Of a stretch of 64,000 nucleotides of DNA, positions 42,950 through 51,616 are shown piece by piece. Position 1 is the first letter of the stretch, and each line of letters opens with the position of its first letter. The stretch is from IMG/VR virus record IMGVR_UViG_3300020220_000008, positions 87,973 through 151,972 of that record; one strand, written 5' to 3'. This DNA is from a virus. The notes below the pieces were generated by a model. It was not told where the DNA came from, did not search any database, and saw only the letters and a list, made by a program, of their open reading frames with translations. The position numbers and the translations under genes are program-made.

Positions 42950-43840
42950 ATGGAAAAGGATTTTTTATTTTTTAACTACTCTTGGGTGTGGGGATCAACA
43001 ACTTACTTTAAATATTTTGAAAAGATGGGTCATTCTATTGATATTGTTGATGAGAATACCATTCATTATTTTAACCCAACCGTTAGTTATAAAAATGTGG
43101 TTGTTTATTTGCACGAACCGAATCAATTGCGTAGAATAAATTCTTTATTAGATAATCAACTGAGAAATAGTTTCCTTATCCAACACGACGATACCGATGA
43201 AGAACAATTACAAAGATGGACAATCAGAGAACCTGATATATTCATGCAAAGAGAATTGACAGATAATACACATATAACAACAAAATCACCTGTTATACCA
43301 TTTCATTTCCCAATGAATAGTATATATGATGAAAATATAACAGATAAACCATATGATATATCTTTTATTGGTAACATGACAAATCCAAGAAGAAGACCTT
43401 TTGTTGATTACATTATTAATTTATCACAAACGACTTTAAGTCATCTTAATTGGTATATAGATGTTAATGGAGCAAATTACAAACCAGGATTTGCAACTGA
43501 AAACTTTAGAAATATTACAAACCAATCTAAAATTGGTCTCCATTATTTTGGTAATTCCTACGACTCAATTAGGATTTGGGAAATCCTATCTTGTAAAACC
43601 GCATTATTAATGCCAAAAATGAGAAGTCATTCCGTTGACTCAAACCACATGGAGTTGAGTAACTATGAAATATTTAATGATGATTACTCCAACCTTGAGG
43701 AAAAAATAAATTATTTGTTAGAAGACAATAGATATCTTGATTTAGGGTTAAGAGGTCATGAGGAATTTAAATCAAACCATAATATTGATAAATGTTGTGA
43801 ATACTATTATAATTCAGTAATGAAAGTTGCCAGAAAATAA
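42950..43840 (+). CDS. CgeB-like GT-B glycosyltransferase
   Basis: A 296-residue protein. FFNYSWVWGSTTYFKYFEKM opens; YDISFIGNMTNPRRRPFVDY then YFGNSYDSIRIWEILSCKTA (about residues 200-220) match CgeB/Glyco_trans_1_2-type transferases, where the second segment replaces the usual E-x7-E donor site. It follows the fragment at 42700 by 4 bases. Substrate unknown. Confidence 0.75.
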   Translation: MEKDFLFFNYSWVWGSTTYFKYFEKMGHSIDIVDENTIHYFNPTVSYKNVVVYLHEPNQLRRINSLLDNQLRNSFLIQHDDTDEEQLQRWTIREPDIFMQRELTDNTHITTKSPVIPFHFPMNSIYDENITDKPYDISFIGNMTNPRRRPFVDYIINLSQTTLSHLNWYIDVNGANYKPGFATENFRNITNQSKIGLHYFGNSYDSIRIWEILSCKTALLMPKMRSHSVDSNHMELSNYEIFNDDYSNLEEKINYLLEDNRYLDLGLRGHEEFKSNHNIDKCCEYYYNSVMKVARK

Positions 43841-43852
43841 CTTACTGAATTT

Positions 43853-44947
43853 ATGATAAAAATCTATGAACCTTATCTAAATAAAAAAACATTATCTTAC
43901 GCTCACGAAGCGTTAGATTCTACTTGGATCTCATCTCAAGGTTATTATTTAGATGCTGCAAAAGAAAAATTGAAATCAATTTTAAATGTTAAATGGATTG
44001 TATTAACAAATAATGGTACCACGGCAACTCATTTATTGTCAAAATCATTAATCCATAAAAACCCTAACATCAATAACATTATTTGCCCTAATAATGTTTA
44101 TGTCGCCGCTTGGAATTCATTTTTATATGATAATCATTTTAATTTAAAACCGATTGATACCGACATAAAAACTTGGAATTTTAACGAAGATTTAATCAAT
44201 CCTAAAAAAAACGACGCCATTTTAGTTGTTCACAATTTAGGTAACATAGTTAATGTACCTAAACTACAGAATAAATTTAAAAACACTTTAATTGTTGAAG
44301 ATAATTGTGAGGGATTTTTGGGAAAATACGATGACCATTATTCGGGAACTAAATCACTTTGTTCTTCAGTTTCTTTTTTTGGTAATAAGACAATAACAAG
44401 TGGTGAAGGAGGTTGTTTTATAACAAACGACGATGAAACATTCGAGTATATAAATAACATCAGAAATCAGGGTCAATCAAGTGAAAAATTTATACATAAC
44501 AATTTAGGTTATAACTATAGAATGACCAATATACAAGCAGCAATTCTATATGGTCAGTTAGAGATTATGAATGAAATTATTGATAAGAAAAATGAGATCT
44601 TTAATTTGTATCGTGAAAATCTAAAAACGTTGGACAATGTTGAATTTCAAGAAATTGAGTCAGGTACTATTCACTCAAACTGGATGTTTTCACTAAGATT
44701 TAATAATATTGATATAGACATTAAAAGGTCTTTGGAATTGCATCTATATAAAATGGGTGTTGAGACTAGGCCTATGTTTTACTCAATTAATTCACACAAA
44801 CATTTAAAAAATATAAAATCAGATAACACCATATCTGACACACTAAATTCACAGGTATTATTATTACCAAGTTCCCCTAATTTGAATAAAGGTCAAGTAT
44901 TATATATTTGCAGACTAATAAAAGATTTCTTTAAATTAAAAAAATGA
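43853..44947 (+). CDS. DegT/DnrJ/EryC1/StrS-family sugar aminotransferase
   Basis: A PLP-dependent aminotransferase, 364 residues, that aminates keto-sugars on nucleotides. NGTTATHLL is the phosphate loop, VEDNCEGFLGKYDD the Asp that holds the PLP ring, and FFGNKTITSGEGGCF contains the Schiff-base Lys179; NLGYNYRMTNIQAAI is the conserved C-terminal block. With the GNAT-GMD gene at 45386 it could make an amino sugar from GDP-4-keto-6-deoxymannose (perosamine type); this is inference. It overlaps the next gene by 4 nt. Confidence 0.9.
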   Translation: MIKIYEPYLNKKTLSYAHEALDSTWISSQGYYLDAAKEKLKSILNVKWIVLTNNGTTATHLLSKSLIHKNPNINNIICPNNVYVAAWNSFLYDNHFNLKPIDTDIKTWNFNEDLINPKKNDAILVVHNLGNIVNVPKLQNKFKNTLIVEDNCEGFLGKYDDHYSGTKSLCSSVSFFGNKTITSGEGGCFITNDDETFEYINNIRNQGQSSEKFIHNNLGYNYRMTNIQAAILYGQLEIMNEIIDKKNEIFNLYRENLKTLDNVEFQEIESGTIHSNWMFSLRFNNIDIDIKRSLELHLYKMGVETRPMFYSINSHKHLKNIKSDNTISDTLNSQVLLLPSSPNLNKGQVLYICRLIKDFFKLKK

Positions 44948-45378
44948 TAAAAATTTCACACAGAGGTAATATTAATGGTAAATTTGAGTCTTATGAAAAC
45001 GAACCGAACTACATTGATTTAGCAATATCAAAAGGATATGATGTTGAAGTTGACGTTTGGTTTATAGATAATATTCTTTGGTTGGGTCACGATAACCCTC
45101 AATACGGGGTTGATTTCAATTGGTTTAAGGATAGATTATCTAAATTGTGGATACATTGTAAAGACATCGACTCAGTACTATTCTTTAAAGAATGTGGGTA
45201 TGATTTTAATTATTTTTGGCACCAAGAAGACCACATAACACTTACCTCTTTAAATTTTATTTGGGCATATCCCGGAAAACAACCAATTAAGGGTAGTATT
45301 TCAGTATTACCTGAGATTAATAACGAAGATATTAATTTATGTTTAGGTGTGTGTAGTGACTTTATTGAAAATTATTAA
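44944..45378 (+). CDS. Glycerophosphodiester phosphodiesterase-fold protein, short
   Basis: A 144-residue protein. KISHRGNINGKFESYENEP, GYDVEVDVW and LWLGHDNPQYG line up with the active-site motifs HRG..EN, E.D and HD of the GDPD/PLC-like barrel. At about half the usual length, later barrel strands are shortened, so the substrate may be small or the activity altered. It may trim or transfer glycerophosphate on surface glycans. Starts by ATGA-type overlap with the aminotransferase. Confidence 0.68.
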   Translation: MIKISHRGNINGKFESYENEPNYIDLAISKGYDVEVDVWFIDNILWLGHDNPQYGVDFNWFKDRLSKLWIHCKDIDSVLFFKECGYDFNYFWHQEDHITLTSLNFIWAYPGKQPIKGSISVLPEINNEDINLCLGVCSDFIENY

Positions 45379-45385
45379 TTTCACC

Positions 45386-46771
45386 ATGTTAAAACAAAAA
45401 AAAATTACATCAGAAAAGGATATTGAGTTACTAAGGAATCACATAGATAATAGCCCAAAAGGAACAAAAACATTTAGGTACTTTCAAAAAAGAGATTTTT
45501 CAGTATTACAAAAACATAAAATCACTTTTTTATATTTTAATAATGGTAAATGTGTAGGTTATGGGCATTTAGATGAAGAAGATGGTAATGTATGGTTAGG
45601 GGTGATAGTTTTTGACGGAAATAATGGTATGGGGTATGGTAAATATATTGTCGAATCGTTGATTAATTCTTATAATGGTGATATACTTTTATCTGTAGAT
45701 AAGGACAATATTATGGCACTAAAAATCTACAAAAATTTAAATTTTAAAATAATTAAGGAAAACGAAAAATCATATATAATGAAAAAATCTAAAAAAAATA
45801 AAGCATTAATTACAGGTATAAATGGCCAAGACGGTTCTTACTTGGCAGAACTTTTAGTAGAAAAAGGTTATGAAGTTTGGGGTACAGTTAAAAGAAATTC
45901 AGTATCAGAAACACAATCAACAAGAATTGATCATTTAAGAGACGACAATAAAATTACTTTAGAGTATGCTGACTTAACGGATATGGCCTCATTAATTAGG
46001 GTTTTGAAGATGGTTCAACCAGATGAGGTTTATAACTTAGCCGCTCAATCTCATGTTAGAATATCATTTGATCAACCGATATACACCGCGAACGCAACGG
46101 GATTAGGTACATTAAATATGTTAGAAGCGGTTAGAATGGTTTCACCACACTCTAAAATTTATCAAGCTTCTTCTTCAGAAATGTTTGGAAATAACATAGA
46201 TAGTGACGGGTACCAAAGGGAAACTACACCCATGAATCCGGTTTCGCCGTATGGGTGTGCTAAAGTTTTTTCATATAATATATGTAGAAATTATAGAAAC
46301 TCTTATGGTATGAAAATATGGAATGGAATTTTGTTCAATCATGAATCACCAAGACGAGGAACTAACTTTGTAACAAATAAAGTAGTTAAAGCCGCAGTAA
46401 GAATTAGTTTAGGTTTACAAGACAAATTACATATTGGTAATTTATCAGCAACAAGAGATTGGGGTCACGCAAAAGATTATGTTTATGCAATGTGGTTAAT
46501 GTTACAAACCGAAAAACCTGATGATTATGTTTGTGCGACAGGTATTTCACATTCAGTAAAAGACTTATGTGAATACGTATTTAGTTCATTAGGTTTAAAT
46601 TATTTAGAATATATTGTTGTTGACGAAAAACATTTTAGACCCGAAGAGTTAGAAAACCTTAAAGGTGATTCATCAAAATTAAGAAAATATTTAATGTGGC
46701 AACCTGAATACACATTTGAAACAATGTTAGCTGAAATGATTAAATATTGGTTAAAATATTATGGAAAATAA
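45386..46771 (+). CDS. GNAT acetyltransferase / GDP-mannose 4,6-dehydratase fusion
   Basis: A 461-residue fusion; ATG at 45386 is chosen over an earlier start that would overlap the previous gene. Residues 1-130 are a GNAT domain (NVWLGVIVFDGNNGMGYGKY binds acetyl-CoA; ALKIYKNLNFKII). Residues 137-461 are Gmd: ITGINGQDGSYLAELLV, NLAAQSHV, ASSSEMFG, and SPYGCAK with the catalytic Tyr and Lys; NHESPRRG. Gmd turns GDP-mannose into GDP-4-keto-6-deoxymannose, the shared precursor of GDP-fucose and GDP-perosamine. The fused GNAT could N-acetylate an amino sugar made by the aminotransferase upstream. It overlaps the next gene by 11 nt. Confidence 0.92.
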   Translation: MLKQKKITSEKDIELLRNHIDNSPKGTKTFRYFQKRDFSVLQKHKITFLYFNNGKCVGYGHLDEEDGNVWLGVIVFDGNNGMGYGKYIVESLINSYNGDILLSVDKDNIMALKIYKNLNFKIIKENEKSYIMKKSKKNKALITGINGQDGSYLAELLVEKGYEVWGTVKRNSVSETQSTRIDHLRDDNKITLEYADLTDMASLIRVLKMVQPDEVYNLAAQSHVRISFDQPIYTANATGLGTLNMLEAVRMVSPHSKIYQASSSEMFGNNIDSDGYQRETTPMNPVSPYGCAKVFSYNICRNYRNSYGMKIWNGILFNHESPRRGTNFVTNKVVKAAVRISLGLQDKLHIGNLSATRDWGHAKDYVYAMWLMLQTEKPDDYVCATGISHSVKDLCEYVFSSLGLNYLEYIVVDEKHFRPEELENLKGDSSKLRKYLMWQPEYTFETMLAEMIKYWLKYYGK

Positions 46772-47678
46772 AATTTTAGTAACAGGCGGTCATGGTTTGG
46801 TTGGGTCTGAATTTATTGGTGACCAATATTTCAAACCAACTTCTAAAGAATATGATTTAAGAAATCCACAAGAAGTTAATAGATTAATGTTAAAGAATTT
46901 TGATAGTGTAATACATACTGCGGGAAAAGTAGGTGGGTTAGGTGGTAATATGAATCATAAAGGAGAATTTTTTTATGACAACATAATGATAAACACTAAC
47001 GTAATAGAGTCTTCAAGACTTACAAAAGTAAAAAATTTAGTGGCATTTTTGTCAACATGTGTATTCCCCGATAATGTAGAATATCCCTTAACTGAGAAAA
47101 AAGTTCATTTGGGTCCACCCCACTTTTCTAATGACGCATATGCATATGCTAAAAGAATGACCGATATTCAAATAACAGCATATAAAGAACAGTATGGATT
47201 AAATTATAAATCAGTTATACCATCAAATATCTATGGTCCTAATGATAATTACGATATTATTAATGGTCATGTTATACCGTCACTAATTCACAAATGTTAT
47301 CTTGCAAGAGAAAATAAAACCCCTCTTAAAATATGGGGATCAGGAAATCCGCTAAGAGAATTTATTTTTAGTAAAGATGTTGCAAAATTAACTGAATGGG
47401 CGCTGTTTAATTACAATGAAAATGAACCAATAATACTTTCAACATCAGAAGAAATATCAATTAAAGAGATTGTTAATATTATTATTGAGCTGATGAATTT
47501 TAAAGGTGAAGTAATGTTTGATTCATCTAAACCTGATGGTCAACATAGAAAACCTTCTGACAATTCTAAAATAAAAAATTATTTACCTGAATTTAAGTTC
47601 ACTCCTATATATGAAGGGTTAAAAGAAACTATTGAATTTTTCGAAAACAATTATAGTTTTGTAAGAAAAAATGGATAA
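46761..47678 (+). CDS. fcl: GDP-L-fucose synthase
   Basis: A 305-residue epimerase/reductase that converts GDP-4-keto-6-deoxymannose to GDP-L-fucose. ILVTGGHGLVGSEFI is the NADPH site; STCVFP gives the active-site Cys (about residue 99); YAYAKRMTDIQ gives the Tyr-x3-Lys pair; PSNIYGPNDNYD is the substrate loop. It directly follows Gmd with an 11-nt overlap, so the two-step pathway is coupled. Product feeds the GT11 and GT10 enzymes at 36035 and 37602. Confidence 0.92.
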   Translation: MENKILVTGGHGLVGSEFIGDQYFKPTSKEYDLRNPQEVNRLMLKNFDSVIHTAGKVGGLGGNMNHKGEFFYDNIMINTNVIESSRLTKVKNLVAFLSTCVFPDNVEYPLTEKKVHLGPPHFSNDAYAYAKRMTDIQITAYKEQYGLNYKSVIPSNIYGPNDNYDIINGHVIPSLIHKCYLARENKTPLKIWGSGNPLREFIFSKDVAKLTEWALFNYNENEPIILSTSEEISIKEIVNIIIELMNFKGEVMFDSSKPDGQHRKPSDNSKIKNYLPEFKFTPIYEGLKETIEFFENNYSFVRKNG

Positions 47679-48117
47679 ACAAAACAGAACTATAGGTATT
47701 ACTTGTTCAACATTTGATCTTTTACACGCAGGCCATATAATAATGTTAGAAGAGTGTAAAAAATATTGTGACTATCTAATATGCGCACTACAAATAGATC
47801 CAACAATTGATAGACCAGAAAAAAACAAACCAATACAGACTTTGGTTGAAAGATATATTCAATTAGATGCAGTAAAACACGTAGATAAAATTATACCATA
47901 TAATTCGGAGGAAGAGCTCGAATCAATATTTTTATCTTTAGATTTAGATGTTAGGATAATAGGTGAAGAATATAAAGAAAAGGACTTTACGGCAAAAAAC
48001 ATTTGTCAAAAAAGAGGCATAAAGTTCGCCTATAACAAGAGAGATCATAATTTTTCATCTACTAACTTAAGAAATTTAATTTATGACCAAGAAACATCCA
48101 AAAGATTTGTAAGATAA
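47671..48117 (+). CDS. Cytidylyltransferase-like nucleotidyltransferase (TagD type)
   Basis: A 148-residue nucleotidyltransferase. TCSTFDLLHAGHIIMLEECK contains the HxGH motif and SSTNLRNLI the C-terminal (I)SSTxLR motif. Closest family is glycerol-3-phosphate cytidylyltransferase; heptose-phosphate adenylyltransferases (HldE domain) share the fold. The first would make CDP-glycerol, fitting the GDPD-fold gene nearby; the second would supply ADP-heptose. Motifs cannot separate them for certain. Confidence 0.8.
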   Translation: MDKQNRTIGITCSTFDLLHAGHIIMLEECKKYCDYLICALQIDPTIDRPEKNKPIQTLVERYIQLDAVKHVDKIIPYNSEEELESIFLSLDLDVRIIGEEYKEKDFTAKNICQKRGIKFAYNKRDHNFSSTNLRNLIYDQETSKRFVR

Positions 48118-48121
48118 AATT

Positions 48122-48853
48122 ATGCAAAAAAGAAAAATAAACACGACAACCGAGGATACTAAAACTCCACAATCAAAAAAAGAGTTCATAAACACGGTAG
48201 TAAAGAAAAAACAAAGAAGTAAGTTTCTTACTGAAAATCAAAAAGAATATTACGATAGATTAATCACGAATCAAATCACAATATGTTCGGGACCAGCTGG
48301 TGTTGGTAAAAGTTATATTGCAATGAAGGCCGCAGTTGATCTTTTATTAGACGATGGAAACGCATATGAAAAAATTATAATTGTAAGGCCTGCGGTTGAG
48401 GCAGAGGAAAAACTTGGTTCACTGCCTGGAAACTTAGAAGAAAAATTAGATCCTTACATCTTCCCATCTTATTATTTATTGAATAAAATTATTGGTAAAG
48501 ATGAGAGAGAAAAATTGAAGGAACATGAAATAATAGAAGTATTTGCTTTAGCATATATGAGAGGTATGAATATAGATAATTCGATTTTAATTTTCGAAGA
48601 AGCCCAAAACTCAACCCCCAATCAGATGAAACTCCTTCTTACTAGAATTGGATTCAATAGTAAGTTTTTTATATCTGGAGACATTGAACAAACTGATAGA
48701 TATAAAGACAAAAAACAATCAGGTTTATACGATGCTTTAACAAGATTCAAAGGGGTAAACGGAATAGGTATTTTTGAATTTGGAGAAAAAGATGGAGTAA
48801 GAAACCCAATTATTACAAAAATATTACAAAAATATGATGAGGATAGGCATTGA
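48122..48853 (+). CDS. phoH: PhoH-like ATPase
   Basis: A 243-residue ATPase common in large phages. Walker A is CSGPAGVGKSYIAMKA, PAVEAEEKLGSLPGN is the PhoH signature, and Walker B is SILIFEEAQNST; SGDIEQTDR is the sensor region. Basic N-terminal tail of about 35 residues. Function in phages is unsettled (RNA metabolism is proposed). Overlaps the next gene by 20 nt. Confidence 0.93.
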   Translation: MQKRKINTTTEDTKTPQSKKEFINTVVKKKQRSKFLTENQKEYYDRLITNQITICSGPAGVGKSYIAMKAAVDLLLDDGNAYEKIIIVRPAVEAEEKLGSLPGNLEEKLDPYIFPSYYLLNKIIGKDEREKLKEHEIIEVFALAYMRGMNIDNSILIFEEAQNSTPNQMKLLLTRIGFNSKFFISGDIEQTDRYKDKKQSGLYDALTRFKGVNGIGIFEFGEKDGVRNPIITKILQKYDEDRH

Positions 48854-49496
48854 TATCAATGGTGTTTTAAGAGATACAATTGGAAAATTTTCTCAACTTT
48901 ATGAGAAACATTTAATTGAATCTGATGATAAAGATGTTGTTCACAACACTTATGAATTAGATATGTCTGGAAATACACAGATTATTAACAATCTTACGGA
49001 AAAGTTTGACTATAAAATTATTTCGGAAGTTGATTCTCTAAATTTAGAAAACCATTTTGCGTTCAAAAACAAAGACGAGTTGTTTAATTTTATGTATGAA
49101 GAATACTCTATGGAATTATTTGGTCATGCACCATCCACCGAAATGACGACTTTCAATATTTTAAACGATTTATATTTCAATTTGAGAAACGAGAACGAAT
49201 TAGTAGTTGTCTCGAGCGAAATCGGAAAATCTAAACCATCTTCTCTTTTTTTTCTTTCTAAATTTGGATGTTTGTTAGAAAAAATATTTTTTTTCAGTGA
49301 GATCACAAAAAATAACATGTGGAATCAAATAGATGTTTTACTTACCGCAGATCCTAATCTATTATTAGAAAAACCAAAAGGAAAAATTGTAATACAATTC
49401 AATACTTCCTACAATAAACATGTTCAATCAGATTTACAAATAGACAGATTATGTGAATTTGAAGAAATTTTAAAAAAAATAAAGAAAAATGTTTAA
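48834..49496 (+). CDS. HAD-like protein with altered motif I
   Basis: A 220-residue protein. RIGIDINGVLRDTIGKF is a HAD motif I of the 5'(3')-deoxynucleotidase type, but the second Asp of DxD is Asn (Asp7-Ile-Asn9). VVVSSEIGKSKPSSLFFLSK gives motifs II and III (Lys), and VLLTADPNLL resembles motif IV. With Asn9 the phosphatase chemistry may be weakened or changed. ATG at 48837 is equally possible. Overlaps PhoH and the next gene. Confidence 0.6.
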   Translation: MMRIGIDINGVLRDTIGKFSQLYEKHLIESDDKDVVHNTYELDMSGNTQIINNLTEKFDYKIISEVDSLNLENHFAFKNKDELFNFMYEEYSMELFGHAPSTEMTTFNILNDLYFNLRNENELVVVSSEIGKSKPSSLFFLSKFGCLLEKIFFFSEITKNNMWNQIDVLLTADPNLLLEKPKGKIVIQFNTSYNKHVQSDLQIDRLCEFEEILKKIKKNV

Positions 49497-49743
49497 AATT
49501 TTAGGAGAAAATTACTATGTCGATTTAGATAAAATCGAAAAAGAAGTTGAAATTATGAATTTGACAGGTGAATCCCAAATTCATTTAGTCAAATATGAAA
49601 TGATTAAAAATATGTTGGAGACTGTTTTAACCGAAAATGAAACTGTGGATGAGAATATGGGATTTAAAACAAATGAAGTTACCATTCCATTTAAAATTTC
49701 ATTTAACACTCTCTTAATAAAAAAAATAATAAATAAATTATAA
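49489..49743 (+). CDS. Small conserved-looking hypothetical protein
   Basis: An 84-residue protein (FKILGENYYVDLDKIEKEVE). One domain of mixed alpha/beta; no membrane segment. It overlaps the previous gene by 8 nt and is followed 5 nt later by a glycosyltransferase. Function unknown. Confidence 0.5.
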   Translation: MFKILGENYYVDLDKIEKEVEIMNLTGESQIHLVKYEMIKNMLETVLTENETVDENMGFKTNEVTIPFKISFNTLLIKKIINKL

Positions 49744-49748
49744 TTAAT

Positions 49749-50807
49749 ATGAATGAAGAACAAATTAAAAAATTAGAAAAATCTATCGACAACATGAAAG
49801 AAAAGTTGTCACGGATTTATTTTATTGTGCAAGACACAAAAGGTAACGCTAAAGCATCGATAAGATACATTTATCAAATGGCTTTGACTTTAAAAAGAAA
49901 CGGTTACAATTCCATTATCCTTCATGAAAAACCAGATTATTTTGGTGTTTCTTCTTGGTTAGGTGAAGAATATATGTTAGAATTAGAACATAGAGCAATC
50001 GAAGGAACAAGTTTAGAAATTTCCCCTGATGATTTAATTATCATTCCTGAAATATATGGATTCATAATGGATCAAATCACAAAACTTCCTTGTGGTAAAG
50101 TTGTTTTATGTCAGGCTTTTGATCACATATTTGAAACTTTACAACCAGGTCAAACTTGGAGTCAATTAGGGTTTTACAAATGTATTACAACTTCAGAAAA
50201 ACAAAAAGAATTAATCGAGGGTGTTATGAGACAAATTTCAGTTGATGTAATTTCCCCTTATATTTCCGATAATTTTCAAAAAAATACATTCCCACCAAAA
50301 ACTGTCGTAAATATTCACACTCGTGATCATAGAGATACAACAAATCTTATCAAAACTTTTTATGCTAAATTTCCACAATATAGATGGATCACATTTAGAG
50401 ATTTGAGAGGACTGTCTGAAGAAGAATTCTCCTTAGCAATGAAAGACAGTTTTATTTCTGTTTGGATAGATCAAACAAGTTCTTTTGGGACATTTCCATT
50501 AGAATCTATGAAAATGGGAATTCCTGTATTAGGTTTGGTTCCTGATCATGTACCAACATGGATGAATGAAGACAATGGGCTTTGGATGAATAATAAAACA
50601 ATTATAGTTGATGTTCTTTCCGACTTTATTCAAAATTGGTTAGAAGACAATTTAAATCCAGAGTTGTTTTCTAACATGGAATCGACAATTAATTCAATTT
50701 CAAACTCACAAAAATTTGAAACGGATACTTTAGAACTTTTTAGTAAAATGTTCGAAAGCAGAATAACTTCATTTGAAGATCAACTTGAAAAATTACAAAC
50801 AATTTAA
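49749..50807 (+). CDS. GT-B fold glycosyltransferase
   Basis: A 352-residue protein with an N-terminal helix and then IYFIVQDTKGNAKASIRYIY, LIIIPEIYGFIMDQI and, on the donor side, SVWIDQTSSFGTFPLESMKM (about residues 237-256), where the E follows the pattern of GT4 donor sites. YRWITFRDLRGLSEEEFSL precedes it. Distinct from the other GT4-like enzymes in the window. Confidence 0.72.
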   Translation: MNEEQIKKLEKSIDNMKEKLSRIYFIVQDTKGNAKASIRYIYQMALTLKRNGYNSIILHEKPDYFGVSSWLGEEYMLELEHRAIEGTSLEISPDDLIIIPEIYGFIMDQITKLPCGKVVLCQAFDHIFETLQPGQTWSQLGFYKCITTSEKQKELIEGVMRQISVDVISPYISDNFQKNTFPPKTVVNIHTRDHRDTTNLIKTFYAKFPQYRWITFRDLRGLSEEEFSLAMKDSFISVWIDQTSSFGTFPLESMKMGIPVLGLVPDHVPTWMNEDNGLWMNNKTIIVDVLSDFIQNWLEDNLNPELFSNMESTINSISNSQKFETDTLELFSKMFESRITSFEDQLEKLQTI

Positions 50808-50809
50808 TT

Positions 50810-51616
50810 ATGAGCAACAAAAATAAAATATCAGTTATTTTACCAATTAAATCAGGTAAAGCAATCGACTTTCAAGAATTTTTTGATAAGTGTATCCAAT
50901 CTGTCAAAAATCAAGGAGATTTTTTAGGTGAACTAATAATCGTTCACGGATCAGAAGAATATTTAACTAACTTTTTAGATAAGTATGATTTCAGTGGTCT
51001 AACTGTAGTCAAAGAAGTATGGACAACCAAACCAAATTTTGCGAAACAAGTAAACAAGGGTGTTGAAATCGCAAAAAATGAATGGTGTTCGATCGTGGAA
51101 TTTGATGACGAATATTCGAATATTTGGTTCAAAAACGTAATTAAATATATGAATATTTATAAAGATGTAGATGCGTTCTTACCTATAGTAGTTGACGTTG
51201 ATGATAAGTTGGTATTTGCTGGATTTACTAATGAAGCAACTTTTGCGGCTAATGTATCAACTGACATGGGAATTTTGAGCAACGAAACATTACAAACTTA
51301 TCAAAATTTTCAGACATCAGGTATGGTTTTCAAAAAACAAAAATACCAAGAAGTTGGTGGTTTGAAATCCAATATCAAACTAACTTTTGGTTATGAATTA
51401 TTTTTACGTCTTACACACTACTCAGCACGAATTATGACAATACCTCGTATTGGTTACAAACATATTAACTTAAGAGAAGGATCAATTTTTTGGAACTACA
51501 AAAACGGTGACGACAGATTGGATCAGGAAGAAGCAAGATTTTGGATCGAGACGGCAAAAAAAGAATTTTTTTTCAAAAACGAAAGGGATATAAATTATGA
51601 ACCACAAGAAATTTGA
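50810..51616 (+). CDS. GT2-type glycosyltransferase
   Basis: A 268-residue GT-A enzyme: ISVILPIKSGKAIDFQEF opening, then ELIIVHGSEEYL, QVNKGVEIAKNEWCSIVEFD with the acidic FDDEY motif, and SGMVFKKQKYQEVGGLKSN for the acceptor side. It ends within the start of the sigma factor gene (TTGA overlap). Last glycosyltransferase before the late-gene region. Confidence 0.8.
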   Translation: MSNKNKISVILPIKSGKAIDFQEFFDKCIQSVKNQGDFLGELIIVHGSEEYLTNFLDKYDFSGLTVVKEVWTTKPNFAKQVNKGVEIAKNEWCSIVEFDDEYSNIWFKNVIKYMNIYKDVDAFLPIVVDVDDKLVFAGFTNEATFAANVSTDMGILSNETLQTYQNFQTSGMVFKKQKYQEVGGLKSNIKLTFGYELFLRLTHYSARIMTIPRIGYKHINLREGSIFWNYKNGDDRLDQEEARFWIETAKKEFFFKNERDINYEPQEI

